Positions 12,767 to 25,640 of a stretch of 64,000 nt of DNA are shown piece after piece. Source of the DNA: Chrysomallon squamiferum (taxonomy: Eukaryota; Mollusca; Gastropoda; Neomphalida; Peltospiridae). A program made the translations under genes and the position numbers. How positions within the stretch are numbered: the first letter of the stretch is position 1; each line of letters begins with the position of its first letter. The stretch lies in the NCBI GenBank assembly GCA_012295275.1, contig CM022665.1, positions 29,073,946 to 29,137,945 of the forward strand. The letters are read 5' to 3'. The notes under the pieces were generated by a model. The model was not told where the DNA came from. It saw nothing but the letters and a program-made list of their open reading frames with translations, and ran no database searches.

Positions 12767-15700
12767 TTTTGTTTTTGTTTGTTTTATAATTGTTGCCTTT
12801 AATATTCAGTACAAGTCAATGACTTCAAAAGATGATTTTGGATGAATATAAACCAAATTGGTATATAGATTAGTTATCATTTGAAGAACCAATCTCATTT
12901 TGTTAACTTTGAAGTAGTTTTTTAAGCCATCTGTGCCTTATTCATTTACATCCATTACTAAATAAACAGTTTCACTGAAACAGGTGTCTGTTGTTCTGTG
13001 TACCTAAGAAAATATAAGAAACATAGCAACATCAGATAGCAATTAAATAATAGCTTACAAGACTCACATCAGGTTCATATCCAGCTTTGGTAATATGGGC
13101 ATTTACCAGTCTAAGTAATTTGAAATTTACTAATTAAGAATATTAAATTTAATATTAAGTTTGACAAATGTGTTTTTAATTTTCTATGTTAATATATGAA
13201 ATGTATGAATGCAGTTTGAGAAATCATATCTTAAGATGTTGTTTAATTTACAAATTTAATATTGGTAAAAATGATCGTTGGTTAAAAAACCAGTAGCCCA
13301 GTGGTTTAGTAACTACAGTTTATTTAATTTAGATAATATCCAGTGTGTTCTAACCACCTGATAATGTCTTATATTACTTTTTTTTTTTTGGGGGGGTGGT
13401 GGAGATGTAAAATAGCATTTCATTCTATTGGTAACAATTTCCAGTCTTTCATTTTTCAACAGCACAGACTATAAAAACATTTTTTAGCCTTATTTTAAAA
13501 CAACAGCTGTTTCTCTAGCCCATAGTAATTAGCAGTGCTAATGTTTTATCTATGGCAATAGGATTGCTGTGAACTGTGGGTAGACATTTAAATAAAAAAA
13601 TTGGCCTTAAAATGCCATGAGTAGTATTTTTCCATGATTTAGTTTCTTTTGTGCAGATTTATTTTAAATATTTGTGAAACACTAGTTGCATAAACTCACT
13701 GTAATTAATTATTTTATTTCTTATAAATGCAAAATATCCATAACAGAACTGTGTACATTGCATTATTATAATTTGAAATAAAATATTAATTAAATTCATC
13801 ATTTTTATGAACACTAAATAAAATCTACTATCTTGTTTCAGGATTAAATTTCCACATTACAAAACTTGCAAACTAACTTTTATATCTTAATTAAGGAATT
13901 AATAAGGACCTTACTGAAATGAAACTGAAAACAAAAAGAAAAAAAAACAACAACAAAGGTTTTAGTTATTATAGTTTAATTAAAATCAAATTTCCACATT
14001 TGATACCACTGGATTTACCAAATGTATATTCCAGCTACATAAATGTAAAGAAAGAAGGGGAAAAAAAAAGCTATAATCTTGTGTAAGATACTCATAAGCA
14101 AGTGTACTTAAAGAAAATTTGAAAGCTGATTTAAAAAAAAAAAAAAAAAAATTTTGCATGTTGAACATATAACACTATGCAATAACAAAAATAGGAATGT
14201 AAACCAGTACACTTCAACTATATTTAATTACTTTATTTTTAATCTAGCTACAGAGAGAAAGTTAAAAGAAAAAAGATGAAAAAGTTAAAACTACTGTTCA
14301 GAATTTTTCATAACTATCTGCTTATGATATTAAAACAAAAAAAAAAAAAAAGAGAAATAAACTGAGTTGAAATCTTCATGCTATAAATCCTTTTTACAAG
14401 GCAATAAGATTCACATTTCAAAATAATTTGAAAGTAGTTCTGTTATTCAGTTTCAAATAATTAAGATTTCCATAAAGAAGAAATAAAACTACATACGGGA
14501 CTGCCAAAAAAAAACAGAACCACCAAAGGGTTGAAAAAACAAATGGTTGAAATTATCATAAAGTAGGCAGAATTCGATGAATCTCTGAAAATGGCGTCCT
14601 ATTTTTAATAAACTATTAATCATTATTTCATAAATTTCAATTGTCATTTATACATGCTTTTTTTTTTTTTTTTAAATGTTTTTTATGGATTTTGTTTCAG
14701 CATAGAAACTAGAAATATTAGCTTTTTTTTTTATTTAGTACAAAAAAAAAAATTCAAAACAAGTTATTAATTTCCTCAAAAATTAAGCAAAGGATATAAA
14801 TTTGTATCATGTCAGTATGACAAGGAATGAAAGGTCAAGAAGAATGTACAATTTTGTAAGTTTTAAAACAGTCTTTATTACAGTAAATCTTTATTCAGGA
14901 AATGAAAAACTTAATTTTTGAGCCAGACTAGATTTTCATAACGATTTATGAACAATAACAGTCACAAGTTATTTATCAATATGATAACAGACAAGTAGAG
15001 TTGCAAACACCAACAAATAAAAATATTATGCTTTTAGATGTAAACCATAACCCAAATACAGAGCTAAACACTGAAAAATCAATTAAGCAAGTTACAGGAT
15101 AACTTTCAAATATTTTGTGTATTATGACTAATCCAAACAATACTATTACTTAATAATATGTAAATACTTTACTAGGCACACCAAGGTGTGATACACAATG
15201 TGATTTGATAATTTATCAATATACATTTTCCACAATAATAACCAAAAAAATGTATACCATAATTTACATATTAAATAATATAAAACATGCTATATCATAA
15301 TAATCTAATAAATATCATACTAATAAAAATCATACCTCAAAGCATTGTTCCAGATTAAATAATGTATTCTCAGAATACTAAAACATTTTAAAAAACTGAA
15401 GAGAAGATAATCTTCAGATTGATATATAAAATAAGATAAGTTATAACACTTTAAAATTATCAAAAAAAAAAAAAAATCCATCAATATCCAGACATCAACA
15501 ACTATATACATAACTACAAAATAGTAATAACAAATAAATAAGCTATTAAGTATATTTTTGTAATCCTAATACTATTATTATAATAAAATAGTTGAAAAAA
15601 GGTCAACTAAACAACAACCCAAAGACTAGTATATGGTTTTTCTAATAATAATATTTAATTAACAAGAACTGTTACATTTCTGAAACTACTGTAATTATTT

Positions 15701-17302
15701 ACAACTAAATTATCAATATAGAAAAGAAAGGTAAAAAGTAAATCAGGACAGTCTGTGATGATTCTTCATTTAAGAACATTTAATTAAGGGAGAAATTTTT
15801 GACATAATATACTAGGTAAAATTAGTCTTCTCACCATATTTGTTTTTAATAGAAATTTAGTAATAAACATTACATAAACAAAGAGGCTCTTAATAAAAAA
15901 TCAGTAGGGCCTTTCTCTGTCAATTATCCAACTGATTAACCAAAACCTCTTAATTTGCTGTAATTTTACTGTTTTGGTCATTGTGGATGACAAGTACTGT
16001 GTACCTATATTTTCTTGCATTGGATCAATAGTTTAAGAAACATAGCACTCTGAAGTTTGGACTTTTTTATTTATTTTATCAAAGTGAAAGCCAATCTAAA
16101 ACCTGGGTTCTCACCAAACAATAATCTGCAATAAATGAAAAGGTTACTAACAACAGATTCCAAATATGTGATTAAATTTCATGTTTGAAATGTTCGTATT
16201 GATGACCATTAACATTCAATATGACTTTGTCAAATTTATCATCCTGAAATGATCTTTGGAATCACAAGGATTCTGGTATAAAAAAAGGTGTAATGTTTTG
16301 TGTTTATCCTCCAGATCCAATCACAGATGGCACACCTGATGCTTTATGCATGAATAACTGAGTATAAAAATCTTGGGATTTCCATCAAATTCTGAGAGGT
16401 TAAGGTTTATGATTCAACATGGAATGGTTCCCCAAATTAAAAAAAACAACAAAAAAAACACCAATTAAAATAACATTCAACATTGTAATTAAAAAAATAT
16501 TTGAAACATCCAGTCTGATAAAAGCATGATAGCTGAAATGATACCATTCTGGCTACTCTTAGTGTTCTCAAATAAAGTGGACAAAAATATGAAAAAAAAC
16601 CCACATAATAATGCAAAATCCAAAATCCATTACTCAACCATTTCTTTGAAATGATAGGAAATTTTAGCTTGAGCGATACACCTTGATAAACCAATCTAAT
16701 AATTTGATGTGAAACCCCAGTACTGAGAAGAAATGAAAAGAAATTTGTAATACTTAAAATAGATATTACTAGATGGTCAGGCTACATTTGCATATAATAA
16801 AACTACAATATATTGTTACATTTATAACACAAAAAAATATTACATAAATAAATAAGTAAAAAGAAGAAGAAAAACAGAAAATGAATTAAGAAAAAAGTTC
16901 AAAACAATTATGTACAGAAAATTTAATTTTTTCTTTCTAACCAATATGTATGTCAAACTGACAAAAGTATTTAAAAATACTGGTTAATTCTAATAAAATA
17001 ATGAGGAAAACAAAATTACATATTTGATTTGGTTTTGTTTAATAACATAATTAAATCCTGGTCACTCAGCAAAGCATTAAAACAAACATTAAATGTTTAT
17101 ATTACACAGAATAACCCAACAATCTATTTACAAAACAAAAAAGATACAGTCTGAATTCAAAAATCAAAACAAAAAGATGTATAATAATAATAATTAATTA
17201 AAGGTTTAGGATGTAACTATAAATATAATACAAATTATTATACATAAACAATAGATATAGCACTCCTTTCTGAATATAAAATTATGTTCATATATACACT
17301 TC

Positions 17303-17303
<1 letters not shown>

Positions 17304-17351
<48 letters not shown>
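17304..17351. repeat. (GT)n microsatellite
   Basis: An uninterrupted GT dinucleotide run of about 48 bases in spacer DNA. Confidence 0.95.
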
Positions 17352-17352
<1 letters not shown>

Positions 17353-18012
17353 ACATAAATATACATATACAATAAAAATGTCAGAAACAATACAGAAAGA
17401 AATTTTAGTAAAAGAAGATGTGATTCTGAACAGTAAAAAAATAGCTTCATCGGATAATAGTAGTATCTAGAAAGAGATTTTCAAAACATGACATTACAAC
17501 GTCTACTTCTTGTTTTGTATGTAATGTTATAAATTTCATTTCACTGTTCACAAATTATTTCTGGCAAATATGCTGTTCCACTAATAATATTGATTACAGA
17601 ATTTTATAATAGATCCAGATATACTGATACAAAAATTAAACACAAGACAATTAACAGCTATTTTAATAATAAGAATTAATATATAAAAGCAAAGAGCAAC
17701 AATTAATAATACTAATTTACTTTTTAATACAAATTCATTAAGTATTCATATCCAATATGAATAAATGGATTACTTAACAACATTAAAATATAGAAATAAT
17801 CATTTAACATGCTTTTTTTTTTCTCAGTATCTTAGTTATTTTGTATAAAACCAACATATCAAATGTCAGGAGTAACAGGTTCTGGAAATGAATAAAGTAT
17901 GAAAAATAAAAAGAAATAAACATTAAATGATATATTAAATTACAGGATTAGGTACTTTTAAATATAGATTTCTATTTAATTACATGTGTGTATATGTGTA
18001 TTTGTGTATGAA

Positions 18013-18027
18013 TGTGTGTGTGTGCTG

Positions 18028-18058
<31 letters not shown>
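18013..18058. repeat. Facing (GT)n and (CA)n tracts, potential hairpin
   Basis: A GTGTGTGTGTG stretch is followed after CTGT by about 28 bases of CA repeat. The two arms are complementary and could fold into a hairpin. Confidence 0.85.
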
Positions 18059-18059
<1 letters not shown>

Positions 18060-18857
18060 TCACTTTTAAGACTGAATTCATATTAACAAATAATTTGACA
18101 TGCATAAATAAATGAAATTCAACAGAATAAAATACAATTTTCCAAAAGTTATGTACATTTGTAAAAAAAACCCAGCAAACAAATAGCATATATGTCTTCC
18201 TCTTAACAACAATTTAAACATTTATGAGAAAATTTTAGATTCTGGAAAACCTGACACAATTACAGGAGTTATGTATTAAAACTGCACACAATCGAAAAGG
18301 ATGCCCAAATCAGAAACCTTTTAGTAAGTATTTATATTTTGAATGCATTTCTTCATTTCTAAAAATAAAAAAAATAAAAAAAAATAAATAAATACAATTA
18401 TAACCAGATGTTATTTAGTATATTAACTCAAATATTAAATAATTTTTAACTAATAATAATCGTGCAGATGGACGGATGAAACATATGGTCTGCTTCTGTT
18501 ACTGTAATTATTAAGGTAAATATTTTATGTGTTAATGTTCAGATCAGAAACACTTAAAGTGTAAAGGTATATTTAAAGTTAAAAACATTTGTTAACGTAC
18601 ATTTATTATAATAAAAAAAAGTTTTTGCAGAATGAAAAACTATAAATTTTTCATTCCATTAGTAAAGTGAATTGAAAACAGTTATCATAGAAACTGTAAA
18701 TATTTAAAGAAAACAAAAATGCTTTTTAATCTTAAGCATTGTGTCAAGTGGTCCCATCAATATGGGGCAGCCATATAAATAACAATGGTTTTGAATAACT
18801 TCAAAACAAAAATTACTGTAACTAACAGAATTGACACATTATGTGGGTTTTTCAAGA

Positions 18858-19365
18858 TTAATACGGGATATTATTCAAATGTGAAAACTGCTGCAGCCTA
18901 GCTTGAAGCTGAGCTGGAGTTTCCATTACATTTTCTACAATATTTGAAGCTAATACTGCTTCACTGATACCCTGTGTGTACACAGGATGGACTGTGTTAT
19001 CGGTGTGCATGTCACCAAAATGAATTCTCATGTGTTGCTGAATAGTGTCAGCAAGTGAAGTGGATGCTTGAGGAACCTTTGGGGTTTCTTTTGGCTTGCG
19101 AGAATATGGCTTCTCTCCAGCATGGCTTCTCATATGAGCATTCAGGTTGTCTCGTCGTGAAAACTGCTTGCCACAGATGGTGCAGGTACAGGCCTTCACA
19201 CCTGAATGGATCAGCATGTGTCGACTTAACTTTGATGATGCTGTGAAGGTCTTGTGACAGGTGTCACATTTGAAGGGTTTTTCACCTGTATGGTGCATCT
19301 ATAAAATTTTAAAAAGCAAAATATAAATAAAACAAATGAATAATGTGTTTGTGTTTCTTTCTTTC

Positions 19366-19396
<31 letters not shown>

Positions 19397-22300
19397 CTTT
19401 TGAGAAGAGATATACCTACTGATGCTGATGTTTGTTTAAAAAAGAAAGAATAATAAAATAAAATAAAACTTATTTTAATACATTACCTGATGTTCACGAA
19501 GATTAGCAGACCTAGCATAACATTTCCCACAAGTATCACACTGGAATGGTTTTTCTCCTGTGTGGGTCTTGGATGTGAAACTGCAGACTCTTAAGCCTCA
19601 CAAATGATTCACCACAGATTTCACACTTGAATGGTTTTACCCCAGTATGCAGCCTCACATGTTCATCAAGACTAAACTTCTGACGAAACTGCTTTCCACA
19701 TAGCTCACAAGTGTAGAATTTTGCTCCTGTGTGAATTATCTTGTGTGAATACAAACTTGATAAGCTGCAGAACTTTTTTTCACAAGAATTGCAAGGATAA
19801 GGATCCTGACCAGTATGAGTCATTGTATGTGCCTGAAAAAGAAAAAGTATAAATAAGCTGCAATGCATAAATATATTACATAGCCATAACTAGACTCTTT
19901 TTGAAATGAGGTAAAAACACTTAATTGCCAAGCAGTGCAGGATAAAAAAAATCTACTTATGAAATGATACCATGATCTTTCACATATTCATTGTACATTA
20001 CAATTAATTTATCACTAGTGATAACAATAATCATTTGAAGTACAAAATTTTAATAAAACAGTTATTTTCTTATGCAAACAAATGAACATTTTAACAAGGT
20101 GACTATCTTCTAACCTGAAGTGCAGACATAACTCTGAATTTTTCATCACAATATTGGCAGGAGAGTGCTTTCTCTCCCAAGTGAAAATTCTTCTTGTGTG
20201 ATTTCAAACCTGATGGCTCTGTGAAGCTTTTGTCACACTGGTCACATTTGTATGGTCTTTCTCCAGTGTGTTGACGAGTGTGGATTTTCAAGTGATCCAG
20301 TCTGCAAGAAAAATATACATATACTATAGCTGAAAAAGTATTAAAAGAAAATTGTACATAATACTAAAATAGATTAAAAGGTGTAAGCCTGATTCAAATT
20401 CCATTTTAGTATATGTGTTTTAGTTTACTTTGCTTTTTAATGTAAGTACTTATTAGATTGTCTAGAAAACTTACTCTAACTATAGATGATTTTGAGCAAT
20501 GAGCCAAATGTATGAAAATAAAGTCAAAACTGAAGTCTAATCACAATTTCTTCAGAATACATATTTAGAGTGTAAATGATACTTCAGTTATCATGAATTT
20601 AATCTGCGATCATGTTTTGTTTTAAACATCTTGCTAACAAATCCCATTGTTTCTATAAACATGATCATTTAATATTAAGAACTAAGTGACTATTTTGGGC
20701 CCATATTTTCAATATATTTCCTTTTGTATTTATTTATAATTGTTTTGACAGATCAAACTGTACAATTCAAAAGCTATTTTGTCAGATTGTACTGCTTTTT
20801 ATTTGCAACAGAAGGGTATCTTAATACTGTAATAGAATTTGTCAGAAATATTGTAACATATTAACACAATATTTTTAAGTAATACTTTTTAATATTTAAA
20901 AATAGGTTTCATTCATGATCAGAGTTTTATTTTATTGTTGCTTTTTCATGACTAATCTTTCTTTATGTTTAAAAAGGATGAAATTAAAATTGGACACCCA
21001 AATCCTACTGGAAATTCTCACCTGGCAAAATTCCTTCCACACCATTCACAGAAAAAAGGTTTCTCTCCAGTGTGTGTTCTCTTATGCATTTTCAGCTTGT
21101 CATATCGGGCAAAACGCTTCTCACACTGGTCACAAGTGTATGGCTTCTCTCCTGTGTGCACTCTCTTGTGTTCTGTTAGTTTATGTAGACGTCTAAATGC
21201 CTTCTGGCATGTGTCACACTTGTATGGTTTTTCTCCAGTATGGCTGCGAATGTGCAACTTTAGTTTATAAGCTGAATTAAACATTCGATCACATTGTGTA
21301 CACGGAATCTGTGCTGCTTTTGTAGTTGACCTCATTTGCCTACGTGGATTGTAGTTTGGGCTAGTATCATCATCAAGTGCATCATCATAGTGATCCTTCA
21401 GATAGGCCATATTAAGTTTCAACAGATCCAAATCATCAGCATTTGTTTCAGCTGCCTGGGTCTGCTTAGCTTTAGATTCTGATGACATATCAAGTTTGTG
21501 AACTTTCATTTTGTGAAGTTTTAGTTTATCTGACCTTGCAAATTTCTTTTCACAGTGATCACAAGAATAGGGCTTTTCTCCTGAGTGTGTACGATAATGG
21601 ATTCTCAACTTATACAGTTCCAAGAAACCTTTACCGCATCCAGTACACTCATATAATTTCTTGCCATCAGGTAATATGGTTGGTTCAGGTGTGACAAAGA
21701 ATCTGTCAACGCAAACCTTTGGCACTTCACTTTTAAAAGTGGTCCTCAGTTTTGTATGAGGTACTTGAGGTCTTTTCTTCAAGCGGAGAAGTAACTTTTT
21801 CTTAAAATGCTGCCTGTTGCCAACTTTCATTTTCAATCGACTTGATGACCTTACTGGAAATTTTTCAGATGGGAATAGCTTTTGGACAGTTTGCATTTTT
21901 TCCTTCTTTATTTGCCAAACAGATGATCTTTTTATTCGGTCAGTTGCCTTTTGTAAGCCAAGCTTATCTGCTAATTCTAGCTGATCTGCATGGGACTTTC
22001 TGTGAAGAAGAAGTCCAGAAGATGTAGCAAATGACTTCTGACATACATCACATCGATATGGCTTCTGTCCATTATGAGAGCGCTTGTGTATTTTCAAACT
22101 TGCAGTGTGGCTGAAATGTTTCTCACAAACACTGCACTTAGTGGGCTCTGATGCATTAACATTTCCTGCATGCTGGCTTAGTAATGTCAGCAGACTCAAA
22201 GATGTTGTTCTGGAAATCAGCTTCTGGCAAAGTTCACACTTGTAGACTTTTACAATTTTCAATGCACAAAGTGTCCATTTGCATTTCAGATGCTCACTGG

Positions 22301-22967
22301 ACATATCTGCCTGGGATGTATCACCACGTTCATCACTGTGTTTACTAGGTGATGTATTACCAAGGTTTGCTGTATCTTCTTTAATATCTGGATAATCCTG
22401 ATTCAGTTCCTGCGGTCTGCAATGTTCAGAAGCTGCACTGAATGTATTTTGTGATGTAACTTTCTGTGAGACAGTTTCATCTGCTTCTATTTTAATAGAG
22501 TCTGCATCACTCTCTGGCATGTAACTGGAATTGCCTGCAGTGCTGTATCTGATGTTGCTAGCACTGGAAATAGTGCTCATATCACTTTCATTAGCAGACC
22601 ACAATGATTGTCTTGAATCTGTCATATACATAGAAGTATTTCTTGTCATATCTTTGTTTGAAAAACAGTCCATCTCTTGTCTATTAACAGGCCATGGCAT
22701 ATTCCTCTGCATATAACTTGTATCCATCATGTAAGGTGTAGTGTTTTGCAAACCAACACCCATACTGGTCTTATTGTGAAAATTATCCATGGCAGTTTCA
22801 TTCGTATTCCAAGCAGGTCGTTCAAGGTGAGTTGTGTCCATTCTCGGTTCAATACCTGGCCAAGCACCTGCAGGATAGCCAACAGTGCTGCGAGACATGC
22901 TGCTTAGACAGACAGCAGCTTCATTTTCATCACTTGACCGTCCAGTTGCATGAGGTAACTGATCCAT
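18858..22967 (-). CDS. C2H2 zinc-finger protein B, four exons, about 16 fingers, one frameshift
   Basis: A probable DNA-binding regulator and the longest member of the cluster. Exons are 22967-21022, 20301-20115, 19832-19487 and 19298-18858, with good splice sites. The first ATG (22967) sits two bases after a possible 5' UTR acceptor TATCAG. An acidic, Ser/Asn-rich leader of about 220 residues carries an IKIE site. The N-terminal module follows (C229-x-W231 ... KIVK ... C244-x2-C247), then two fingers, a basic linker, and fingers to near the end. Introns cut inside fingers. Exon 3 is 346 nt although both flanking phases are 0, so it has one extra base: a doubled C (GG on +) at 19571-19572 turns an expected H-x3-H, HIKTH, into an out-of-frame run. 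Removing that one base gives 972 residues. The tail [15 protein letters not shown] matches gene C's tail. Either an assembly error or a damaged allele. Confidence 0.85.
19367..19396. repeat. (GT)n microsatellite in gene B intron 3
   Basis: About 30 bases of GT repeat, preceded by a CTTT-rich stretch, inside the last intron of gene B. Confidence 0.9.
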
Positions 22968-24081
22968 CCTGATACACAAGGATGTTTTTTTTTCAGTTAT
23001 ATTTCACAAAAATAATTTACTTTTCATTTACATTCATGATGGAATATGAAAATACATCATATGAAGTATTACTGATGTCTTCTGAAATATAACATTAATG
23101 TAGATGATCACTGCTGTAAATACAGTCAAGGTTTTGGCCAAATCTGGTAACAGAAGTTTTCTTTGGAACACATCTGTATGATGCCACAGCTCAGGTCTGA
23201 AAAACAATTTAACATAAATAAATGAATAAATAAACAATGAAAGTAGTTTCTGTTTATTAATAAATAATAATATGTAGATGACTATTTTTATTTTTATTGT
23301 TACATACTTATTCAGCAGAATGAATGATCAAAGTACAATAATATTTATTAGCAAAAAGCACATTTTAACAAAGCTGATGTTTTTGTCTTTTTGTTGTTCT
23401 TTCTGTTTCTTAATTACATGCATATGTATATGTGGATTTCACTATTACTGCATGCCAAACAGTGGTGTTTTGGTTTGCAGTTTTGTTTTTTGTTTTTGGG
23501 GGGTTGTGTTTTTCTTTTTTTTCTTTTGTGGATTTTTTGTGGGTTTTTAAAAACGAAAATTCTAAAAATGTTGATAGGAAACAAGGTAAACCAACATACT
23601 GATAAAATCCATTTGCAACCTCTGTAATTGATGCAATATAGGTAAATGTTGCATATCTCTATTTAGGTAATATTATTATTAGAATAACATCACCAACTCT
23701 TTTTGGGACATTTGTTAGAAATTTTAAAAATGAAAGAACCATTCTTTTTCTTTTCTTTCTCTCTTTTTAAAAAAATCTTCAAAAAGAATAAATAAATTAA
23801 AAAAGCTAAAAACTAAATGGCATGCTGAAGTCTGGTGATGCCCAGGGCCAACTCCTCAATTAAATAAATAATGAATAAATATGTTCATGATTGGGAAAAT
23901 ATTAAAATCTGGGTCTTTATTTAATATTTTAAATTGGAGTTTAGGATGTTTAATTGCTAATGTTAACATACATGTATGTACATATAGTTTTTCAATAAAG
24001 TGACCCACTGAAAAATATTGAAATGTATCTTTAGCTGAGCATGCTTAATAAACACACACAGATCACATACTAATTGCTAAA

Positions 24082-24082
24082 G

Positions 24083-24178
<96 letters not shown>

Positions 24179-24202
24179 TAAATAAATAAATAAATAAATA
24201 AA
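24082..24202. repeat. A-run, (TAA)n and (AAAT)n compound repeat
   Basis: About 30 adenines run directly into about 60 bases of TAA repeat and then AAAT repeat. This order could be a decayed retroposon tail, but no element body is recognised beside it. Confidence 0.9.
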
Positions 24203-25379
24203 GCATTAGATGATTAATTTTGCTTTGGTGGGACAGGGAATAAAAACCTTGTTTAATACATATAACACGGATGCTCCTGAAATACAATTTATGGTTAAAT
24301 AATTATATGTATCAGTTATTAACTGTTGTAATCACTGAAGTACAGTGTAGGCAAATCACAGTAATGTAGGCCAGTGCGTTTCCAGGCAGTAATTTAGAAA
24401 TGGATAATGTAACAGAATGTTGGTCTCGGCATAATCACTTTCCGAAACTAGAATTAAAACAAAATATTACACGACAGTAGCTAATAGTATAAACTCCAAC
24501 TTCATTATATCAGTCGCAAACTATTACAAATATGTTTATGTAGGTTAATCTGTTAACAATATTTTTGGCATCTCGGTGTACGAAAATCGAGACACCCACC
24601 CAGGTCACTACCTGCGTTCGTTGCATTACCTCTATTTCGTCAATTCTTCAAGGCCCTGTTTCAAATTAATGTCCATCGTCAAAACACAGTTATTGTTTAC
24701 ATTAAAATTATAATTAACTGTTAAGTGGCAACTGATGACACGGCAAACAAATCGTTTCTTTTCGATAAAACCAAACAACAGGACAAGGGAAGCAGAAAAG
24801 GGAGCACCGCACCGATTGGGATAACATCCGGCAAAATCTCATGAATATTAAGTGATAGAACACGCATGTCTGTCTCGCAGCGCGAATTTGGAATTACACA
24901 TATTTTCAGTTAACAGGGCTTCTATTCAATTTACTTATTAAAATAACAGTATAAATTGCTGGTTTTAAAAAGTAATATAAAAATGTGACAAGAAGTTGCT
25001 CTTTATATATATATATTGATGCCTCGTGAGAATTATAAATATGCGATGAAATAATTTAATAAATGAGAATTATAAAAATTATTATGAAACACATTATTTT
25101 TCCACCTGGTTGTACTTATATTTTTTCAAATATAGCATGCAACATTTTTTTCTGCAATTGGTGATGTCCCATTTGTTTGATTTTTCACAAGATCTTATCC
25201 AAATAAAACTGTTAAGAATAAAAACCGTATCATGTATTTAATATTACACACACATAAATGTATAAATGATAACTGAAGTAGTTTACTGGAGTAGGAACAT
25301 TATCGTTTCATAATATTATTAATAATATTTTATTATCATTACCGTCACAAGATATGAAAACTACAAAATCTAATTAAAT

Positions 25380-25640
25380 ACACATTAATACGCAATTGTC
25401 GGGTATGAGGGGAGCGTACGCACACGCCCAACTGTAGTCTACCGAGATGAACTGTGTGTTTTTGCAGTTACGGCGGGTGCTATGTCGTAATGCGCAGCAG
25501 AAATGAGATGTAGACAAACATCTACTGCATCTCCTGCATTTTAGATTTACCATGGCAACTACAGCCCTTTGAGCCGTCGATTACGCAGCCCCTCCCCATA
25601 TACTTTTCCGCGTACGGGCCCGAAATCTAATGTAATAGTA
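25380..25640. promoter_or_regulatory. GC- and CpG-enriched island, candidate promoter
   Basis: In a background of very low G+C this stretch has many CpGs (CGTACG, CGGCGGG, GCGTACGGGCCCG). It lies about 2.5 kb upstream of the gene B start codon. Such islands often mark transcription starts; there is no direct evidence of transcription in the sequence. Confidence 0.3.

Larger units (their letters stand above)
11571..18857. other. 7.3-kb AT-rich spacer with microsatellites
   Basis: No coding region or RNA gene is recognised. Apart from gene A's 3' UTR (AATAAA at 11932) it contains homopolymer and simple-sequence tracts: mixed TA/GTAT at 12598-12766, GT at 17304-17351, and a GT tract facing a CA tract at 18013-18058. 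The distal part, before 18858, includes the 3' UTR of gene B; TTTATT (minus-strand AATAAA) occurs at 18602-18607. Confidence 0.5.

Noticed and set aside
12570-12845. Open frames on both strands over the TA/GTAT tract
   Set aside because: They are translations of a microsatellite, all Tyr, Ile, Val and Cys.
13285-13340. AGCCCAGTGGTTTAGTAAC, similar to tRNA-derived SINE heads
   Set aside because: Too short, with no body or tail recognised nearby.
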